Shown: piece after piece, positions 10,975-23,384 of the stretch
How positions within the stretch are numbered: the first letter of the stretch is position 1
Layout: every line of letters starts with the position of its first letter
DNA from: Pinus tabuliformis
Lineage: Eukaryota > Streptophyta > Pinopsida > Pinales > Pinaceae
DNA: 64,000 nt
Direction: 5' to 3'
Assembly (NCBI GenBank): GCA_031772625.1
Contig: CM062807.1
Location: 1,144,437,007 to 1,144,501,006 of the forward strand
Translations under genes and position numbers: made by a program
The notes under the pieces: model-generated
Told to the model about the DNA's origin: nothing
Databases searched by the model: none
What the model saw: only the letters and a program-made list of their open reading frames with translations

Positions 10975-12558
10975 GTGTCCTCTCATCCAGTTTTGAACCT
11001 TTGCACATATTTCATGGAGTCTTGCACACTTATTCCCCCGAGGTGTTTTTCGAATCGTGAAGATGTCTCCATCTTGGGGAAGCTTTTCAATCTCTTGTCC
11101 ACTTTCACATATGATGGTGAAGGAAAAGTGGCCTGGCTTGAGCACTTACATAACTTTCTTTCCATGATTCATGAGGAAGATGAGTTTTCTGACGAACAGG
11201 TCGGGCTGCTGCTTGCATACGTACTTCGCGAATCTCCATTTCATTGGGTGCTCAACCTATCGACTGAAACCGTGCACTCGTTTGAGCACTTCTATGATGT
11301 TATTGAAGACACATTCTATCATTTCAATCTAGACCATCTTGATCAAAAACTATTACAACAACGGAGGGCTCCGCATGAATCCAATATTGATTTCTGGCAG
11401 CGCTTCCATGACTTATAGTTTCAAGCTCCGAGGAGCCAGATGAAATTTTCTTATCTTTGGGACCGGTTCAAGTACTTCCTTAAGGAATTTGCATGTCCCA
11501 AGAGAAAGCTTGAGATCAAGCCTCACTCAACCTTCTTCATTGATGGAGCTACGAAATATCATGTGGATGCAGGCACTGTCTTAACTGATTGTCTGCCTCC
11601 CTCTCATTCAACAACTCCACCATTGCCTAATGATGCTAAGTATCATGCTTGTACACCTATTCATCATTCACACTCCCCCAACATCACTCCACTCAATTTT
11701 CGCGCAGATTTGGTTGTGAGTCCTTCGAGTTCTCATATGCATTCTTTTCTTCTTCCTCCGTCATCACACTAGGGTGTTCCTCCGGATGATGCTGCCTTGT
11801 GTTCATCCATTCTGGACTCTTCACTTGTTGTGAACGAGGAACAACCCACTGACGGAGTTGGTGTTGCACAACCAACATGCGTTGTCATTCATGAAGAGTA
11901 TAAGTGGGAGCTTGAGCATCAACAATTGGCGAAGGATGGCTCCTTTCCATTTGATCTCCCTATGTTCTTTCCTAACCTCTTTGGTGAACCTCCCATCCAT
12001 GATTTTGCATGTGCATCTTCATCTGTGGACTCATTGGATGTTAGTGCATCATTCGACAATGGAGAGGATAAGTTAGTCTCTAAAAATCCACTTGATCCTT
12101 CATCTGTCTTTTCCAGGAACACAGAGGATGAGTTTGTTTGCTTTTCATCTACCCCTCTATTTGATTCATCTGATCATGAGGATGTTGAAGAATTTATTGA
12201 TTTTTCTGATCGTGGCGGTCATGATCCATTTACTTCCATTTTTTATCATGATCATGAATCTATTGTAGTTAATCTTTCAAAGCCACCGATGTATGATAAT
12301 CTACCTGATGCTGAAGTTGAGACACCCAAGACTATCGAGTCACTTTAGCCCGAGTTGTTGGTTATGTCACGCCCTCGCTCCCTTGAGGTTAGTCTCACTT
12401 ATGATCATGAAATTGTTCAATCATCCAAGGCTCCTCATCAATCGTCTGTATGCATTGAAGATCCATCTCACACACAAATCACACTTCCTCCACTCGAACT
12501 ACACGATCCCATTGCTCATGCATTGGAGGAGTCTTACATTTCAAGCACTTGTGCGTGA
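10975..12558 (+). pseudogene. Retrotransposon gag-like frame with three in-frame TAG codons
   Basis: One reading frame runs about 528 codons and is broken only by TAG at 11416, 11770 and 12346, ending at TGA 12556. The N-terminal ~150 residues hold FTYDGEGKVAWLEHLHNF, LLLAYVLRESPFHWVLNL and a DLQFQ-like end. This is the pattern of the retrotransposon gag family (PF03732-like), where a W..F...F helix is followed by a wall of Leu/Trp and an F..RF.DL motif. The remaining ~350 residues are acidic and low in recognised motifs. All three stops would be Gln (CAG) before a C-to-T change, so the frame was probably one ORF of 500 or more codons. No zinc knuckle, protease or pol follows. The first codon in this frame is GTG, and the true start may lie upstream in another frame. 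Confidence 0.6.
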
Positions 12559-13228
12559 TGCAATCTATCTTTGTTTCTTTCGTTTGCTTGCATGTTACAG
12601 TCAAGAGTGTGTTTATGCTTCAAAGTTGCATGTAGTGTCACCCAACACCATGATAAGTGCACAGACTATCTGTCATGCACATGCACTCACTTATGTCGTG
12701 TGGACACTTTGAAACACGAAGTGTGGCTGTCTTCATTGTTATATCTTTCTTGGTTGTTGGTTCGCACAACTGAGTTGCTCACAGACCAAGCCTTCACCAA
12801 CATGGGTCTACCAATGCGCTGATGGCTGCATTGGAAGTATCACTTCACGTGATCAGGCCCATGCACCATTAGTGTAGGAGTAGGAGTAGTGTTTACTTTC
12901 AGTTGTTTGCTTGCATGCTTGTTTGCTTATATTCTTGTTTTTTTGTTGTTTTCTCACGTGTTTGCTTACTTGCTTTGCTTTCACTTTTTCTTCTGCTCTT
13001 GCTTTTCTTTGTTGTCTGTTAGTTCACTTGTTTCATCGTAGGTTAGTTTTGCATGAAACCATGTATGAATCTTGAAGCGAGATGGATAAAGTACAAAAGG
13101 GGTTGTACAACTATCACTATTTGGTTATATGTCATCTTGCCTCTATATGATGAGCTTGTTACTCTTAGTCCATAATACGTTGAAGGAAAATACGTATTGT
13201 TTGAAGTGAACCTTGGTGAAAACACAAC

Positions 13229-13859
13229 CATTAGGGGACCTTTGAGGTCTAAAATGGGCCTCCTAAGAAAATTGTACAACCAAAATAAACTTTATAAGAA
13301 CCAATAGGGTTCAAGATGATGATGTCAACCATGGGGGATGATTCACCATTTTCGGAGTAAAAAAGTAAAAAGATTAAAAAAAAATAAAATAATAAAATAT
13401 TTTTTCAACCCATATGTTAAACTTATCTCCCTAAGGTTTTACTCAAATTTCAAGTGGAATTACTCGTTGGATGCAAAATTTAAGTCCTCATCCAAGGGTA
13501 CCCATGTTGCATACTTCCGATGGACCATGCTACACGAAAAATGAGAAATGCATGAAAAAACATGATTGTAATCATGTTTTTCATGTATTTCTCATTTTTC
13601 GTGTAGTAAGGACCATCAAAGGTACGCAACATGGGTACTCCTTGGATGAGGAATCAAATTTTTCATCCAATGAGTGTTTTCGCTCGAAATTAGAGTAAAC
13701 CCATAGGGAGATAAGTTGAGAATATGTGTTGAAAAAATAGTTTTTTGCTTTTTTTCCCTCTAAAATTTGATGATGTAATCTAATCTTATTTTATTATTTC
13801 CACTATTATTTTATAATTTCCTTAGGAGGCCCATTTTAGACCTCAAAATTCCCCTAATG
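13229..13859. mobile_element. Foldback MITE, ~630 bp
   Basis: Ends are inverted: CATTAGGGG then GAGGTCTAAAATGGGCCTCC on the left, and the complement ending CCCCTAATG on the right. The two halves stay complementary almost to the centre at ~13,565 (ACATGATTGTAATCATGT), apart from one unmatched segment in the left arm (~13,275-13,360). The equivalent place in copy 2 (52,778) has no insert, so the limits are set by an empty site to within a base or two. No transposase frame, so it is non-autonomous. A transcript would form a long hairpin. The target duplication is not clear. Confidence 0.8.
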
Positions 13860-14745
13860 GCTTGCATGCTAACTAGTGTCACCTCCTCTAGTCGGTTATT
13901 TTTTGGTTAACCCTTGTCAGCTTAGTCAAGTAGAGCAAGGTGAGGGGGAAAACCTTAACAGGCACGTCAGAGATACAATAAACTACTACTCTACTGGAAC
14001 AACCTCTTCTACTCTCAATAAGTTGGGATCCCTCTTCCGCCTCTAAAATGAATAAATGTTATGCACAGTGGAAAATGAAAAAGTCAAAAGTCAAAAAAAC
14101 AAAATTGAAAAATGAATAAGGCAAAAGAAGAGAAAGGCTTCTTGCATAGGGAGGTGATGCAAGTAACTCCGCTGGGGTACCGACCGGGCTCGCTGGCAGG
14201 GAGCCATGCTTGTGTTCCTATGTGACTCAATCAGGATACTGTTTAGGCCCATTGGCAGTGGAGCAACACCAGAGATGAAACTAAGACTCTGACTACTATA
14301 CTGCTTGTGCACCTATATACCCCTGAACCCCAATCGAAACAACTGTATTGCCTTGGCTTGGATGTGTCTTAATTGACCAAGGGTCTAGCAGATGCTATAT
14401 CTTACAATCAAGCTAGTGTGAAACGAAGATGATCTGAGAGCTGAACAATACTTCGAGAGGTGTTAGACTTGCATTTCATGAAAAAGGTCCATTCAAAGAG
14501 CTGGAGTTCTACCAGTGTGTCACCAAGTGTTGTAGCGGCTACAATCACCCTATAGAATTTTTCCTTAACCTGTTTTGGAGCCTCCCTACCAACCTTTCAC
14601 AACATTTTGTCTTTCTTCATCAAGTACTCAAGCTTTAGTGTTTTCCTCGCACAAAGGCAGCCTGTCGATCACAGTCGATCCATTCTCCTCACAGGTTGTC
14701 CACCTAGACTTGGTCCAGTTGCAGGATTAGAAGCTTCCCTTTGAA

Positions 14746-15000
14746 AATTATGCATTTTTGGAGGGAATTTAGCCTTCCCTCCAGAAATTGCGCAATCCTC
14801 TCTGGAAGCCTTCTGGGCTCCAGGAATGTGCAATCCTGCCAGCCAACACTCCTAGCAAGATTTGCGCAAATTTCCCCAGCAGGGTTGTTTAGCCCAGGAT
14901 TTGCGCAAATCTGGGTAGCAGTCAGTTGCACTGCCCAGAAATTGTGCAAACCTCCTAGGAATTCAGCCCATCTCCCAACCATGAATGTGCATTTTTCCAA
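14746..15000. repeat. Array of TTGCGCAA-like motifs every ~40 bp (copy 1)
   Basis: Seven motifs of the form (A/T)TTGCGCAA or a close variant lie near 14749, 14781, 14827, 14861, 14900, 14942 and 14987. The spacers are rich in CCAG/CTGG/TCCC. The same block recurs at 53,670-53,925 and a diverged version at 54,700-55,000. It may be regulatory or structural DNA of the host retroelement. Function unknown. Confidence 0.55.
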
Positions 15001-15168
15001 AGCAGTTGGGCAACTACATGCATGAATGGTCTAGTTAACCAATTCCACTCGGGACCGAGGAAACTTGACTTGCATGCATGCATGACTTGCTCTTCCTGGA
15101 ATAGAAAGAGACAACATGCAAAAGGCATCCCATGAATCAGGGAAGTACTTTTAGCAACTAAGGATTAC

Positions 15169-15920
15169 ATGCATTAAAGATCCATCTCACACACAGATCA
15201 CACTTCCTCCACTCGAACTCAATGATCCCATTGCTCATGCATTGGAGGAGTCTTACATTGCAAGCACTCGTGTGTGACGTAAGTTATCTTTGTTTCTTTC
15301 ATTTGCTTGCATATCATAGTCAAGAGTGTGCTTATGCTTCAAAGTTACATGTAGTTTCACCCAACACCATGATAAGTCCATGAACTGCCCATCATGCACA
15401 TGCACTCACTTATGTCCCATGTACACTTTGAAACACGAAGTGTGTCTATCTTCATTGTTATATCTTTCTTGGTTGCTTGTTCCCACATCTGGGTTGCTCG
15501 CGGACCAAGCCTTCACCAACATGGGTCTACCAATGCGTTGGTGGCTGCATTGGAAGTATCACTTAATGTGATCAGGCCCATGCACCATTAGTGTAGGAGT
15601 AAGAGTAGTGTTTGATTTCAGTTGTTTTCTTGCATGCTTGTTCAATGCTTATATGCTTGTTTGCTTGTTGTTTTCTCGTGTGTTTTCTTACTTGCTTTGC
15701 TTTCACTTTTACTTCCACTCTTTCTTTGCTTTGTTGTTTGTTAGTTTGCTTGTTTCGTCGTAGGTTAGTTTTTCATGAAACCATGTATGAATCTTGAAGA
15801 GAGCTGGGTAAAGTACAAGAGGGCTTGTATAATTATCACTACTTGGTTATCTCTCATCTTTCCTCTGTATGATGAGATTGTTACTATTATTCCATGATAT
15901 GTTGAAGGAAAATACATATT
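15169..15920 (+). repeat. Host retroelement unit, tandem copy 2, left part
   Basis: Parallels 12450-13203 base for base with scattered substitutions, including the end of the gag-like ORF and the T-rich noncoding stretch. It stops at GGAAAATACATATT where the gypsy array begins. The continuation is at 52752. Confidence 0.85.
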
Positions 15921-16535
15921 TGATCTGGATTTAAACAGAAACGCAACAAATTACAGAGATAACCATATACACAAAGATGCAGCGGAAATAGTACTTCATT
16001 TCATTAATGGAAAATACTGAAATATGCTTACAACCAGAAATGGAAATAAACCAGCTAGGGCGATGGTAGCTTATCTCTGATGTGGTGGCTACATGCCTCT
16101 GAACTGTGTTACAATGAGGCTAGAAGGCCTATTTATTGTTGAGAAACAATGGAAAAACCTTAACATTCCAAAACCTAACCCTAAGAGATGAAACGCCAAA
16201 CTGTGGGCCCCGTTTGGGTAAATTGGTACATCAACTTCCCGGGGTCGTAACTTTGGCATACTATCTCTGTTTGACACATACAATAGCTCGTTAGAAAGAT
16301 CTATCCGAGCACTACCACTTTGGGAAGGGCAATATTGGTCCATGGACCCATGTTGCCCCCAGATTTCCCAAAAAACATCGTTTAGGGCCTCAAAACGGCT
16401 CCAGAAGTTCAGGACACGAAAAAATGCTAAAAATAGTAAGTTGTGCTACAATTAAGGAAACTGAAAATGTTGAGAGAAACAATGGTGGGGGTCCAGGTGG
16501 ACTTGGCAGGTGGCCACCAATATCCACCTGGATCA
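15921..16535 (-). repeat. LTR1 (outermost left; 3' LTR of unit A)
   Basis: 615 bp. On the minus strand it starts TGATCCAGGTGG and ends with an ATCCAGATCA-type terminus (here ATCCAGATCA), giving TG...CA ends with an inverted TGATCCAG/CTGGATCA pair. To its right is the polypurine tract (CCTCCCCCC on the plus strand, 16538-16546) followed by the pol stop. A TATA-like AATAAATAGG on the minus strand lies near 16125-16140. Confidence 0.9.
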
Positions 16536-16546
16536 TTCCTCCCCCC

Positions 16547-19320
16547 TTAGGAAGCAATGGTCCCCATTGCGTTGAGTTCGTCCATGAGATGAGGAAGCTT
16601 TTGCTGAACTTGTTCCCTGGTGAACCACTTGCCTGCTGAAGGAGTTGGCCTGCTTTGACAACTCGATACAGTTGGATATTCTGTTGGCGAGTGTTCTTGA
16701 TCTGTGTGTCCATGATCCGATCAGTTGCAGCTTGTTCCATGGAATCTGGATTTAATTTTGTGGGTTTGAGCTGTTCTGCAATGTCAGATGTGTCTAGCAA
16801 TGGTGGAAAGTATGGCCGAGGGCGGTCCACATTGAACACTAGGTGCAGGCCAAGGAATGGGGAATTCTGAGCTCAAATGCATTGTCTCCCATAGCCTTAG
16901 TAATGGAGTAAGGACCATATCGGAGTGGTCTCAATTTCCGATAGGCTCCAGTAAGGCGTTCCTTTTGCAAATCCAACCAGACTTTGTCGCCCACCTGAAA
17001 CTTGTGTGGCACCGTTGTTGATCATGTCGCTGCTTGTACTTGGCATTTGATTTCTTAAGAATGTCATGGACCTGCTGGCGAATATGTTGGATGCACTCAA
17101 TGAAGCTAGTGGCCTTAGCTGTTTCGGACTGGACATGAGCTGAATTTATGTGAGTAGCTGCAAGTGGCATGGCCACATCAATGGGGCATAGTGGCTGGAA
17201 TCCCAAACCCACCTGAAAAGGGCTATGGCCAGTGGAGCTATGAAGAGCTCGGTTGTAGCTGTGCTGAACATAGGGGAAGCTCTCATCCCATGTGTGTGGA
17301 TGCTTTGAGTTATACATGCGCAGAATGTGCACAATCATCCTATTGACAACCTCTGTCTGGCCATCAATTTGAGGATGGAAGGCTGTGGACTTTGTGAGTT
17401 TGGTGTCCAACATTGACCAGAGACTGGACCAAAATGTGCTGAGAAACCGACTGTCCCGATCTGACATGATAGACTGTGGGATCCCAAAGTGAACCCACAC
17501 TCGTTCAAAGAAGAGTTTAGTAGTGGCTTCTGCTGTGATATTCTTCTTGCAGGCCACCATAATGGCCATCTTCGAGAACCTGTCGACAACCACAAAAACA
17601 CAGTCATTTCCATGCTTAATGGAAGGAAGGCCTGACATGTAATCCATGGAGATGGATTCCCAAGGTCGAATAGGGGTAGGCAACGGGGTATAGAGGTCAT
17701 GCTTCTTAATGGTCGGTTTGGCAATGGCACAAGCACTACATGATCTGATGTACTTCCCAACATCCTGTCGAAGATTCGGCCAATAGAAATAATTTTGCAG
17801 TACTGCCACTGTTTTCTCGACCCCGAAATGCCCAGCAGCCCAACTGTAGTGTGCTTCCCAAATCATCTTGGCACGCTCGCTTGAAGGAACACAAAGGTGA
17901 CCCAAGTGGCATAACAAGGCATCTTGGAGGTGAAATCTAGAACATGCTGACCCTCCAAGAGTGCCTGGTATGTGTGGCCAAATTCTGGTTCGCTTTTGTA
18001 GAGAAGTGGCCAATCAGAAGTCTCGTGCCCACAAGAGTTGAGCACGATGGTTAACGCCATGATCAGTGGTCAACTAAGGCAATCTGCAACATTATTGGTG
18101 CTACCCTTCTTATACTTGATATTCAAGTGGAATTTTTGCAGGTATGTAGACCACTTCTGATGGCGATCATTCTGCAATTTCCCTTGGGTCTGTATGAACT
18201 GCAGGGGTCGATGGTCTGTGTGGATGACCGTTTCCTTCCCCAAAATGTAATGCTTCCATTGTCGGCAGGCCTGTACAATGGAATACATCTCTTTATCATA
18301 AGTGGGGTACTTCCGGACTGTGTCTGAAAGTGTTTCACTGTGATATGCCACTAGATGTCCATGTTGAGTAAGGACTGCCCCAATAGCATAGTCAGAGGCA
18401 TCTGTCTCGACCTCAAATGGTTGTTGTAAATCTGGTAACGTGAGCACTGGTGCCGTGTAGAGGTGATCCTTCAACTCCATGAATTCCTTCTGTTGAGATT
18501 CAGACCGAAAGAATTTTTCTTTCGCCCCTCCCTTGGTGACTTGACTCAAGGGCCAAGTAATATGAGAAAACCCCAACACGAACCTGCGGTAGAAGTTGGC
18601 AAGACCTAAAAAGCTACAGAGCTCTGTTAGAGTGGTTGGAGATGGCCAATCCCGAATGACTTGGATCTTGGCTAGATCGATATGCACCCCCTGTTCATCA
18701 ATGATGTATCCCAGATACTGAACCTAGGTCATGCCAAAAGTGCATTTCTCCAAATTGGCACATAGCTTGTGTTGTCGCAGTGTTTGGAGAACCTGACGGA
18801 TGTGGTGGAGGTGCTCTTCCCAACTCTGGCTGAAGATCAGAATGTCATCCAAGTATACTACTACAAAGGAGTTGGTGAATGGACGCAAGATTTCATCCAT
18901 TAGCCTCATGAAGGTTGCAGGAGCATTCGTCAATCCGAAAGGCATAACCAACCATTCGAAAAGGCCCTCCTTGGATTTGAAGGCAGTCTTCCACACATCA
19001 GAGGGTTCGATTGGTACCTGGTGATATCCTGACTTCAGATCGATCTTGCTGAAATATTTCGCCCCTTTTAGTTGGTCCAGGAGGTCATCAATCCGCGGGA
19101 TCGGGTACCTATTACGAACAGTGATCTTGTTCAGCGCTCGATAGTCAATACAGAGTCTCCACGTCCCATCCTTCTTCTGTACCAACACGATCGGGCTCCC
19201 ACAAGGTGATGAACTCGGATGGATGTGACCTTTCTACAGGAGCTCCTGAATTTTCCTCTTGATTTCATTGTTCTCCAAAACAGAGCGCCGATAAATTGGT
19301 CCATTGGGTAGCGGCGCACC
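16547..19320 (-). pseudogene. Unit A pol: RT, RNase H, integrase (broken)
   Basis: Read 5' to 3' on the minus strand: the RT with the YLDD catalytic box (near 18850), then RNase H (FEVETDASD to a TDHRPL block), integrase zinc finger (HFGVEKT ... CSACA), integrase core with Asp, Asp and Glu in [17 protein letters not shown] and DGQTEVVN, and a C-terminal chromodomain-like tail ending at TAA 16547. Compared with the other units it has TAG at 19234 and 18724, TGA at 18070, and single-base deletions near 17,935, 17,012 and 16,630. The last runs the frame past its stop into the LTR. Acts in reverse transcription and integration of the element; inactive here. Confidence 0.9.
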
Positions 19321-19353
19321 TGGGGTCAGATCGATGGAGTGCTTGACCTGACA

Positions 19354-21027
19354 TTACAGAGGAACCGCTGCAGGGGAGGTGAAGATGTCCTCGTACTCCT
19401 CCACAACCTTGTCCATCTGTAGTTGTCGTGCAGAGGGACCCCATCTGGAGGTCGCGGCCACCATCTTCTTCTTTCCTTGAGGGCATATCATCAGGAAAAC
19501 AAATTTCCTGGTTTTGGAAATGATCTTACTGCATTGTTTTGCAATAATCAAAGAGATGGCGGTAGGTGGTGCTACCTCTGGTATCCTGTACAACTTATTT
19601 CCCAATGTAATAATAACAGCACGGGGCCTTGACTCATACACAGCATGTCGCTTCCACAAGTATGGCTGTCCTAATAATACATCACAAACTTCAAGGGGAG
19701 CAATGTCACACAATACCTCATCCGTGAAGGGCTTGATGTTGTATGGAAGGTGAAACTGCTGGCTCACGCGAAGATCTCATCCTTGGTGAAGCCACCCAAT
19801 GGTGTATGGTTGTGGATGTGCTGTGGTCAGTAAGCCCAACCACTTCACGACCTCTGCCGAAATGAGGTTCTTTTGACTCCCGCTATCAACAATGAACTGT
19901 ATCGGCGAGCCCTTTACCCACATCTGGGAGTGGAAGAGACGCTCCTCCTCCTCTGGATCTTCTGGTTCATTTTTCTTAATCTTGGCGGTAGCAATAGTGG
20001 CATTGGGATCCGCATCAATGATCTGCTTCCCTTTTTCATTCCCCTTATCGGTTTCTGACTCAGAGTCGGAACATGCATCTGATTCTGAAACCTTTAGCTC
20101 AGCCACCAGTGACTACTTGGCCCGACACTCACTTGTGTTGTGAGTGGAGCTCTTATGGAACTCACACCATTTTCCCGTGTCCTTTTTCGGCTTTGCGGCG
20201 CTGTTCTTTGCTTGCAACTTCGGCGGGTTGTCTTGGGCTGTCCTGCCTTGGCTTTGTCCTATGTTCTGTGGTTTAGGGGCACCTTTCCCCTGCTTTGGAT
20301 TCGCAGATCCAAAGTCTCGCTTCTTTTGTTTAAACTTTTGCTCGACCTTGACGACATATCAGTATGTTGCGCCGAGCGAGGAGATGTTCAGGAATTGTAT
20401 TTCTTCCTGGATGTACTTGTGCAGGCAGCCACGGTATTTGAGTATCAAAAGTTGCTCTGAATCCTTGATACCCAACTTTGTTCGAAGGATATGGAAAAGA
20501 TTGGTGAACTCCGGCACGTCTTGGTCCCTTCCCTGCCGTAGCGTGGTCTACTTTATGTATTCATCCTCATAGCTTCCGACAGGGTAGTACTACTCCTTGA
20601 TGGCATCCCATAATGAATTCTAGGTGGGTGCGACTGAAAATAGTGAGCCAGTACTTTCATCCTTCTGCTCGCAGTAGGTTTCCCACCAGTCCTTGATGTG
20701 GGGGGATGCTTTGAGAAGAGCAAAAACAATCTTTTCCCGACTCGAAAATTCATGAACAGAAAAATAACCCTCTAGTAGATTTAACCATTTATCTACGGCA
20801 TCTGCGTCTATCTGACCCTCAAATATGGGGATTTAAAAATTAACTTGTACCTTAAAGGGCGTGGCGTTTCCAGAGTAGTTGTTGGAAGCCAATGTGTCGC
20901 TTCTGGGTAGCCGCTGAAGGATCTGGGCAAAGCTGTCCATCATCGCGTTCCGTTGTCGCTCGAGGGCTTCTTCGAGCAAGATTTTGATGGGATCTCCTGC
21001 CCCCGCGTCTTTCTTCTCATCCGCCAT
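19354..21027 (-). pseudogene. Unit A gag-protease (broken)
   Basis: Starts at ATG 21027 in MADEKKDAGAGDPIK. Damage relative to unit C: TAA in the VNFEIP block (20833), TAG at 20113 in place of Gln, TGA at 19777 in place of Arg, and a TAA near 19,363. The CEFH...H...C zinc knuckle and the FIVDSGSQ protease active site remain readable. Gag packages the element RNA and the protease cuts the polyprotein. At least four stops mean no product. Confidence 0.88.
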
Positions 21028-21145
21028 GGGAGGCCGTCAGGATTTGCGATGCTAGTCTTGCAAAGGTTCAACCAGTTCAAGCCCTAACTCCTTATCTCCC
21101 GACCTTGTTGGGGACATGCAAAGAAAAACAGAGAAAAAACATACC

Positions 21146-21157
21146 GCTCTGATACCA
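21146..21157 (-). promoter_or_regulatory. Primer binding site, initiator tRNA-Met (unit A)
   Basis: Minus strand reads TGGTATCAGAGC, the canonical plant iMet primer site, one base from the end of LTR2. Confidence 0.92.
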
Positions 21158-21158
21158 C

Positions 21159-21780
21159 TGATCCGGATTTAAATAGGAACGCAACAAATTACAGAGATAA
21201 CCATATACACAAAGATGTAGTGGAAATAATACTTCATTTCATTAATGGAAAATACTGAAATATGCTTACAACCAGAAATGGAAATAAACCAGTTAGGGCG
21301 ATGGTAGCTTATCTCTGAGAAGAGATGTGGTGGCTACATGCCTCTGAACTGTGTTACAATGAGGCTCGAAGGCCTATTTATTGTTGAGAAACAATGGAAA
21401 ACCCTTAACATTCCAAAACCTAACCCTAGGAGATGAAACGCCAAACTGTGGGCCCCGTTTGGGTAAGTTGGTACATCAACTTCCCGGGGTCGTAACTTTG
21501 GCATACGATCTCCGTTTGACGCATACAATAGCTCGTTAGAAAGATCTATCCGAGCACTACCACTTTGGAACGGGAAACATCGGTCCATGGACCCATGTTG
21601 CCCCCATATTTCCAAAAAAACGTCGTTTAGGGCCTCAAAACGGCTCCAGAAGTTCAAGACCCGAAAAACAGCTAAAAATAGTAAGTTGTGCTACAATTAA
21701 GGAAACTGAAAATGCTGAGAGAAACAATGGTGGGGGTCCAGGTGGACTTGACAGGTGGCCACCAATATCCACCTGGATCA
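21159..21780 (-). repeat. LTR2 (shared by units A and A2)
   Basis: 622 bp, same ends as LTR1. Its right edge abuts the polypurine tract of A2 and its left edge abuts the primer site of A, so it serves both units. Minus-strand AATAAATAGGCC near 21,375 is a TATA candidate. Confidence 0.92.
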
Positions 21781-21791
21781 TTCCTCCCCCC

Positions 21792-23270
21792 TTAGGAAGC
21801 AATGGTCCCCATTGCGTTGAGTTCCTCCATGAGATGAGGAAACTTTTGCTGAACTTGTTCCCTGGTGAGCCACTTGCCCTGCTGAAGGAGTTGGCATGCT
21901 TTGACAACTCGATACAGTTGGATATTCTATTGGCGAGTATTCTTGATTTGTGTGTCCATGATCCGATCAGTTGTAGCTTGTTCCATGGAATCTGGATTTA
22001 ATTTTGTGGGTTTGAGCTGTTCTGCAATGTCGGATGTGTCTAGAAATGGTGGAAAGTATGGCCGAAGGCGGTCCATATTGAACACTAGGTGCAGGCCAAG
22101 GAATGGGGGAATGATGAGCTCAAATGAATTGTCTCCCATAGCCTTAGTAATGGTGTAAGGACCATATCGAAGTGGTCTCAATTTCTGATAGGCTCCAGTA
22201 AGTCGTTCCTTTTGCAAATGCAACCAGACTTTGTCGCCCACCTGAAACTTGTGTGGCACCCGGTGTTGATCATGTCGCTGCTTGTACTTGGCATTTGATT
22301 TCTCAATAATGTCATGGACTTGCTGGAGAATATGTTGGATGCGCTCAATGAAGCTGGTGGCCTTAGCTGTTTCGGACTGGACATGAGCTGAATTTATGTG
22401 AGTAGCTGCAAGTGGCATGGCCACATCAATGGGGCATAGTGGCTGGAATCCCAAACCCACCTGAAAAGGGCTATGGCCAATGGAGCTGTGAAGAGCTCGG
22501 TTGTAGCTGTGTTGAACATAGGGGAGGCTCTCGTCCCATGTGCGTGGATGCTTTGAGTTATACATGCGCAGAATGTGCACAATCATCATATTGACAACCT
22601 CTCTTTGGCCTTCAGTTCGAGGATGGAAGGTTGTGGACTTTGTGAGTTTGGTGTCCAGCATTGACCAGAGACTGGACCAAAATGTGCTGATAAACCGACT
22701 GTCCCGATCTGACATGATAGACTGTGGGATCCCAAAGTGAACCCACACTCGTTCAAAGAAGAGTTTAGCAGTGGCTTCTGCTGTGATATTCTTCTTGCAG
22801 GCCACCATAATGGCCATTTTCGAGAACCTGTCGACGACCACAAAAACACAGTCATTTCCATACTTAGTGGAAGGAAGGCCTGACATGTAATCCATGGAGA
22901 TGGATTCCCAAGGTCGACTAGGGGTAGGCAACGGGGTATAGAGGTCGTGCTTCTTAATGGTCGGTTTGGCAATGGCACAGGCACTACATGATCTAATGTA
23001 CTTCCCAACATCCTGTCAAAGATTCGGCCAATAGAAATAATTTTACAGTACTGCCACTGTTTTCTCGACCCCGAAATGCCCAGCAGCCCGACTGTAGTGT
23101 GCTTCCCAAATCATCTTGGCACGCTCGCTTGAAGGAACACAAAGGTGACCCAGGTGGCATAACAGGGCATCTTGGAGGTGAAAATCTGGAACATGTCGAC
23201 CGTCCAAGAGTGTCTGGTATGTGTGGCCGAATTTTGGGTCGCTTTTGTAGAGAAGTGGCCAACCAGAAGT
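21792..23270 (-). pseudogene. Unit A2 integrase remnant
   Basis: Holds the integrase zinc-finger end, the core with DYMSGLP, MSDRDSRF and a TEGQREVVN block (Gln-Thr-Glu changed to Gln-Arg-Glu, with the Glu kept), then the GAY..LRP..YGP C-terminal domain and tail. The longest open part is 22931-21927. Stops: TGA at 23016, TAA at 23043, both C-to-T changes relative to other units, and TAG at 21927, shared with units C and E. No RT or gag, so it can only be a passenger. Confidence 0.88.
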
Positions 23271-23372
23271 CTTATATCCCGACCTTGCAAAGGTTCAACC
23301 AGTTCAAGCCCTAACTCCTTATATCCCGACCTTGTTGGGGACATGCAAAGAAAAACAGAGAAAAAGCAGACC

Positions 23373-23384
23373 GCTCTGATACCA
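23373..23384 (-). promoter_or_regulatory. Primer binding site, initiator tRNA-Met (unit A2)
   Basis: TGGTATCAGAGC on the minus strand, one base from LTR3. Confidence 0.9.

Larger units (their letters stand above)
12450..15168 (+). repeat. Host retroelement unit, tandem copy 1
   Basis: Runs from ATGCATTGAAGATCC inside the gag-like C-terminus to TTACATGCA. It covers the ORF end, a T-rich noncoding part, a MITE (13229-13859) and a motif-rich leader-like part. Copy 2 begins at once (15169, ATGCATTAAAGATCC). Without the MITE the unit is about 2.09 kb, matching copy 2. The ATGCAT words at the junction are microhomology compatible with slippage or unequal exchange. Confidence 0.75.

Noticed and set aside
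10679-11145. Two minus-strand frames opposite the start of the plus-strand gag
   Set aside because: No recognised motif, low-complexity proline tract, and the overlapping plus-strand frame has clear gag blocks.
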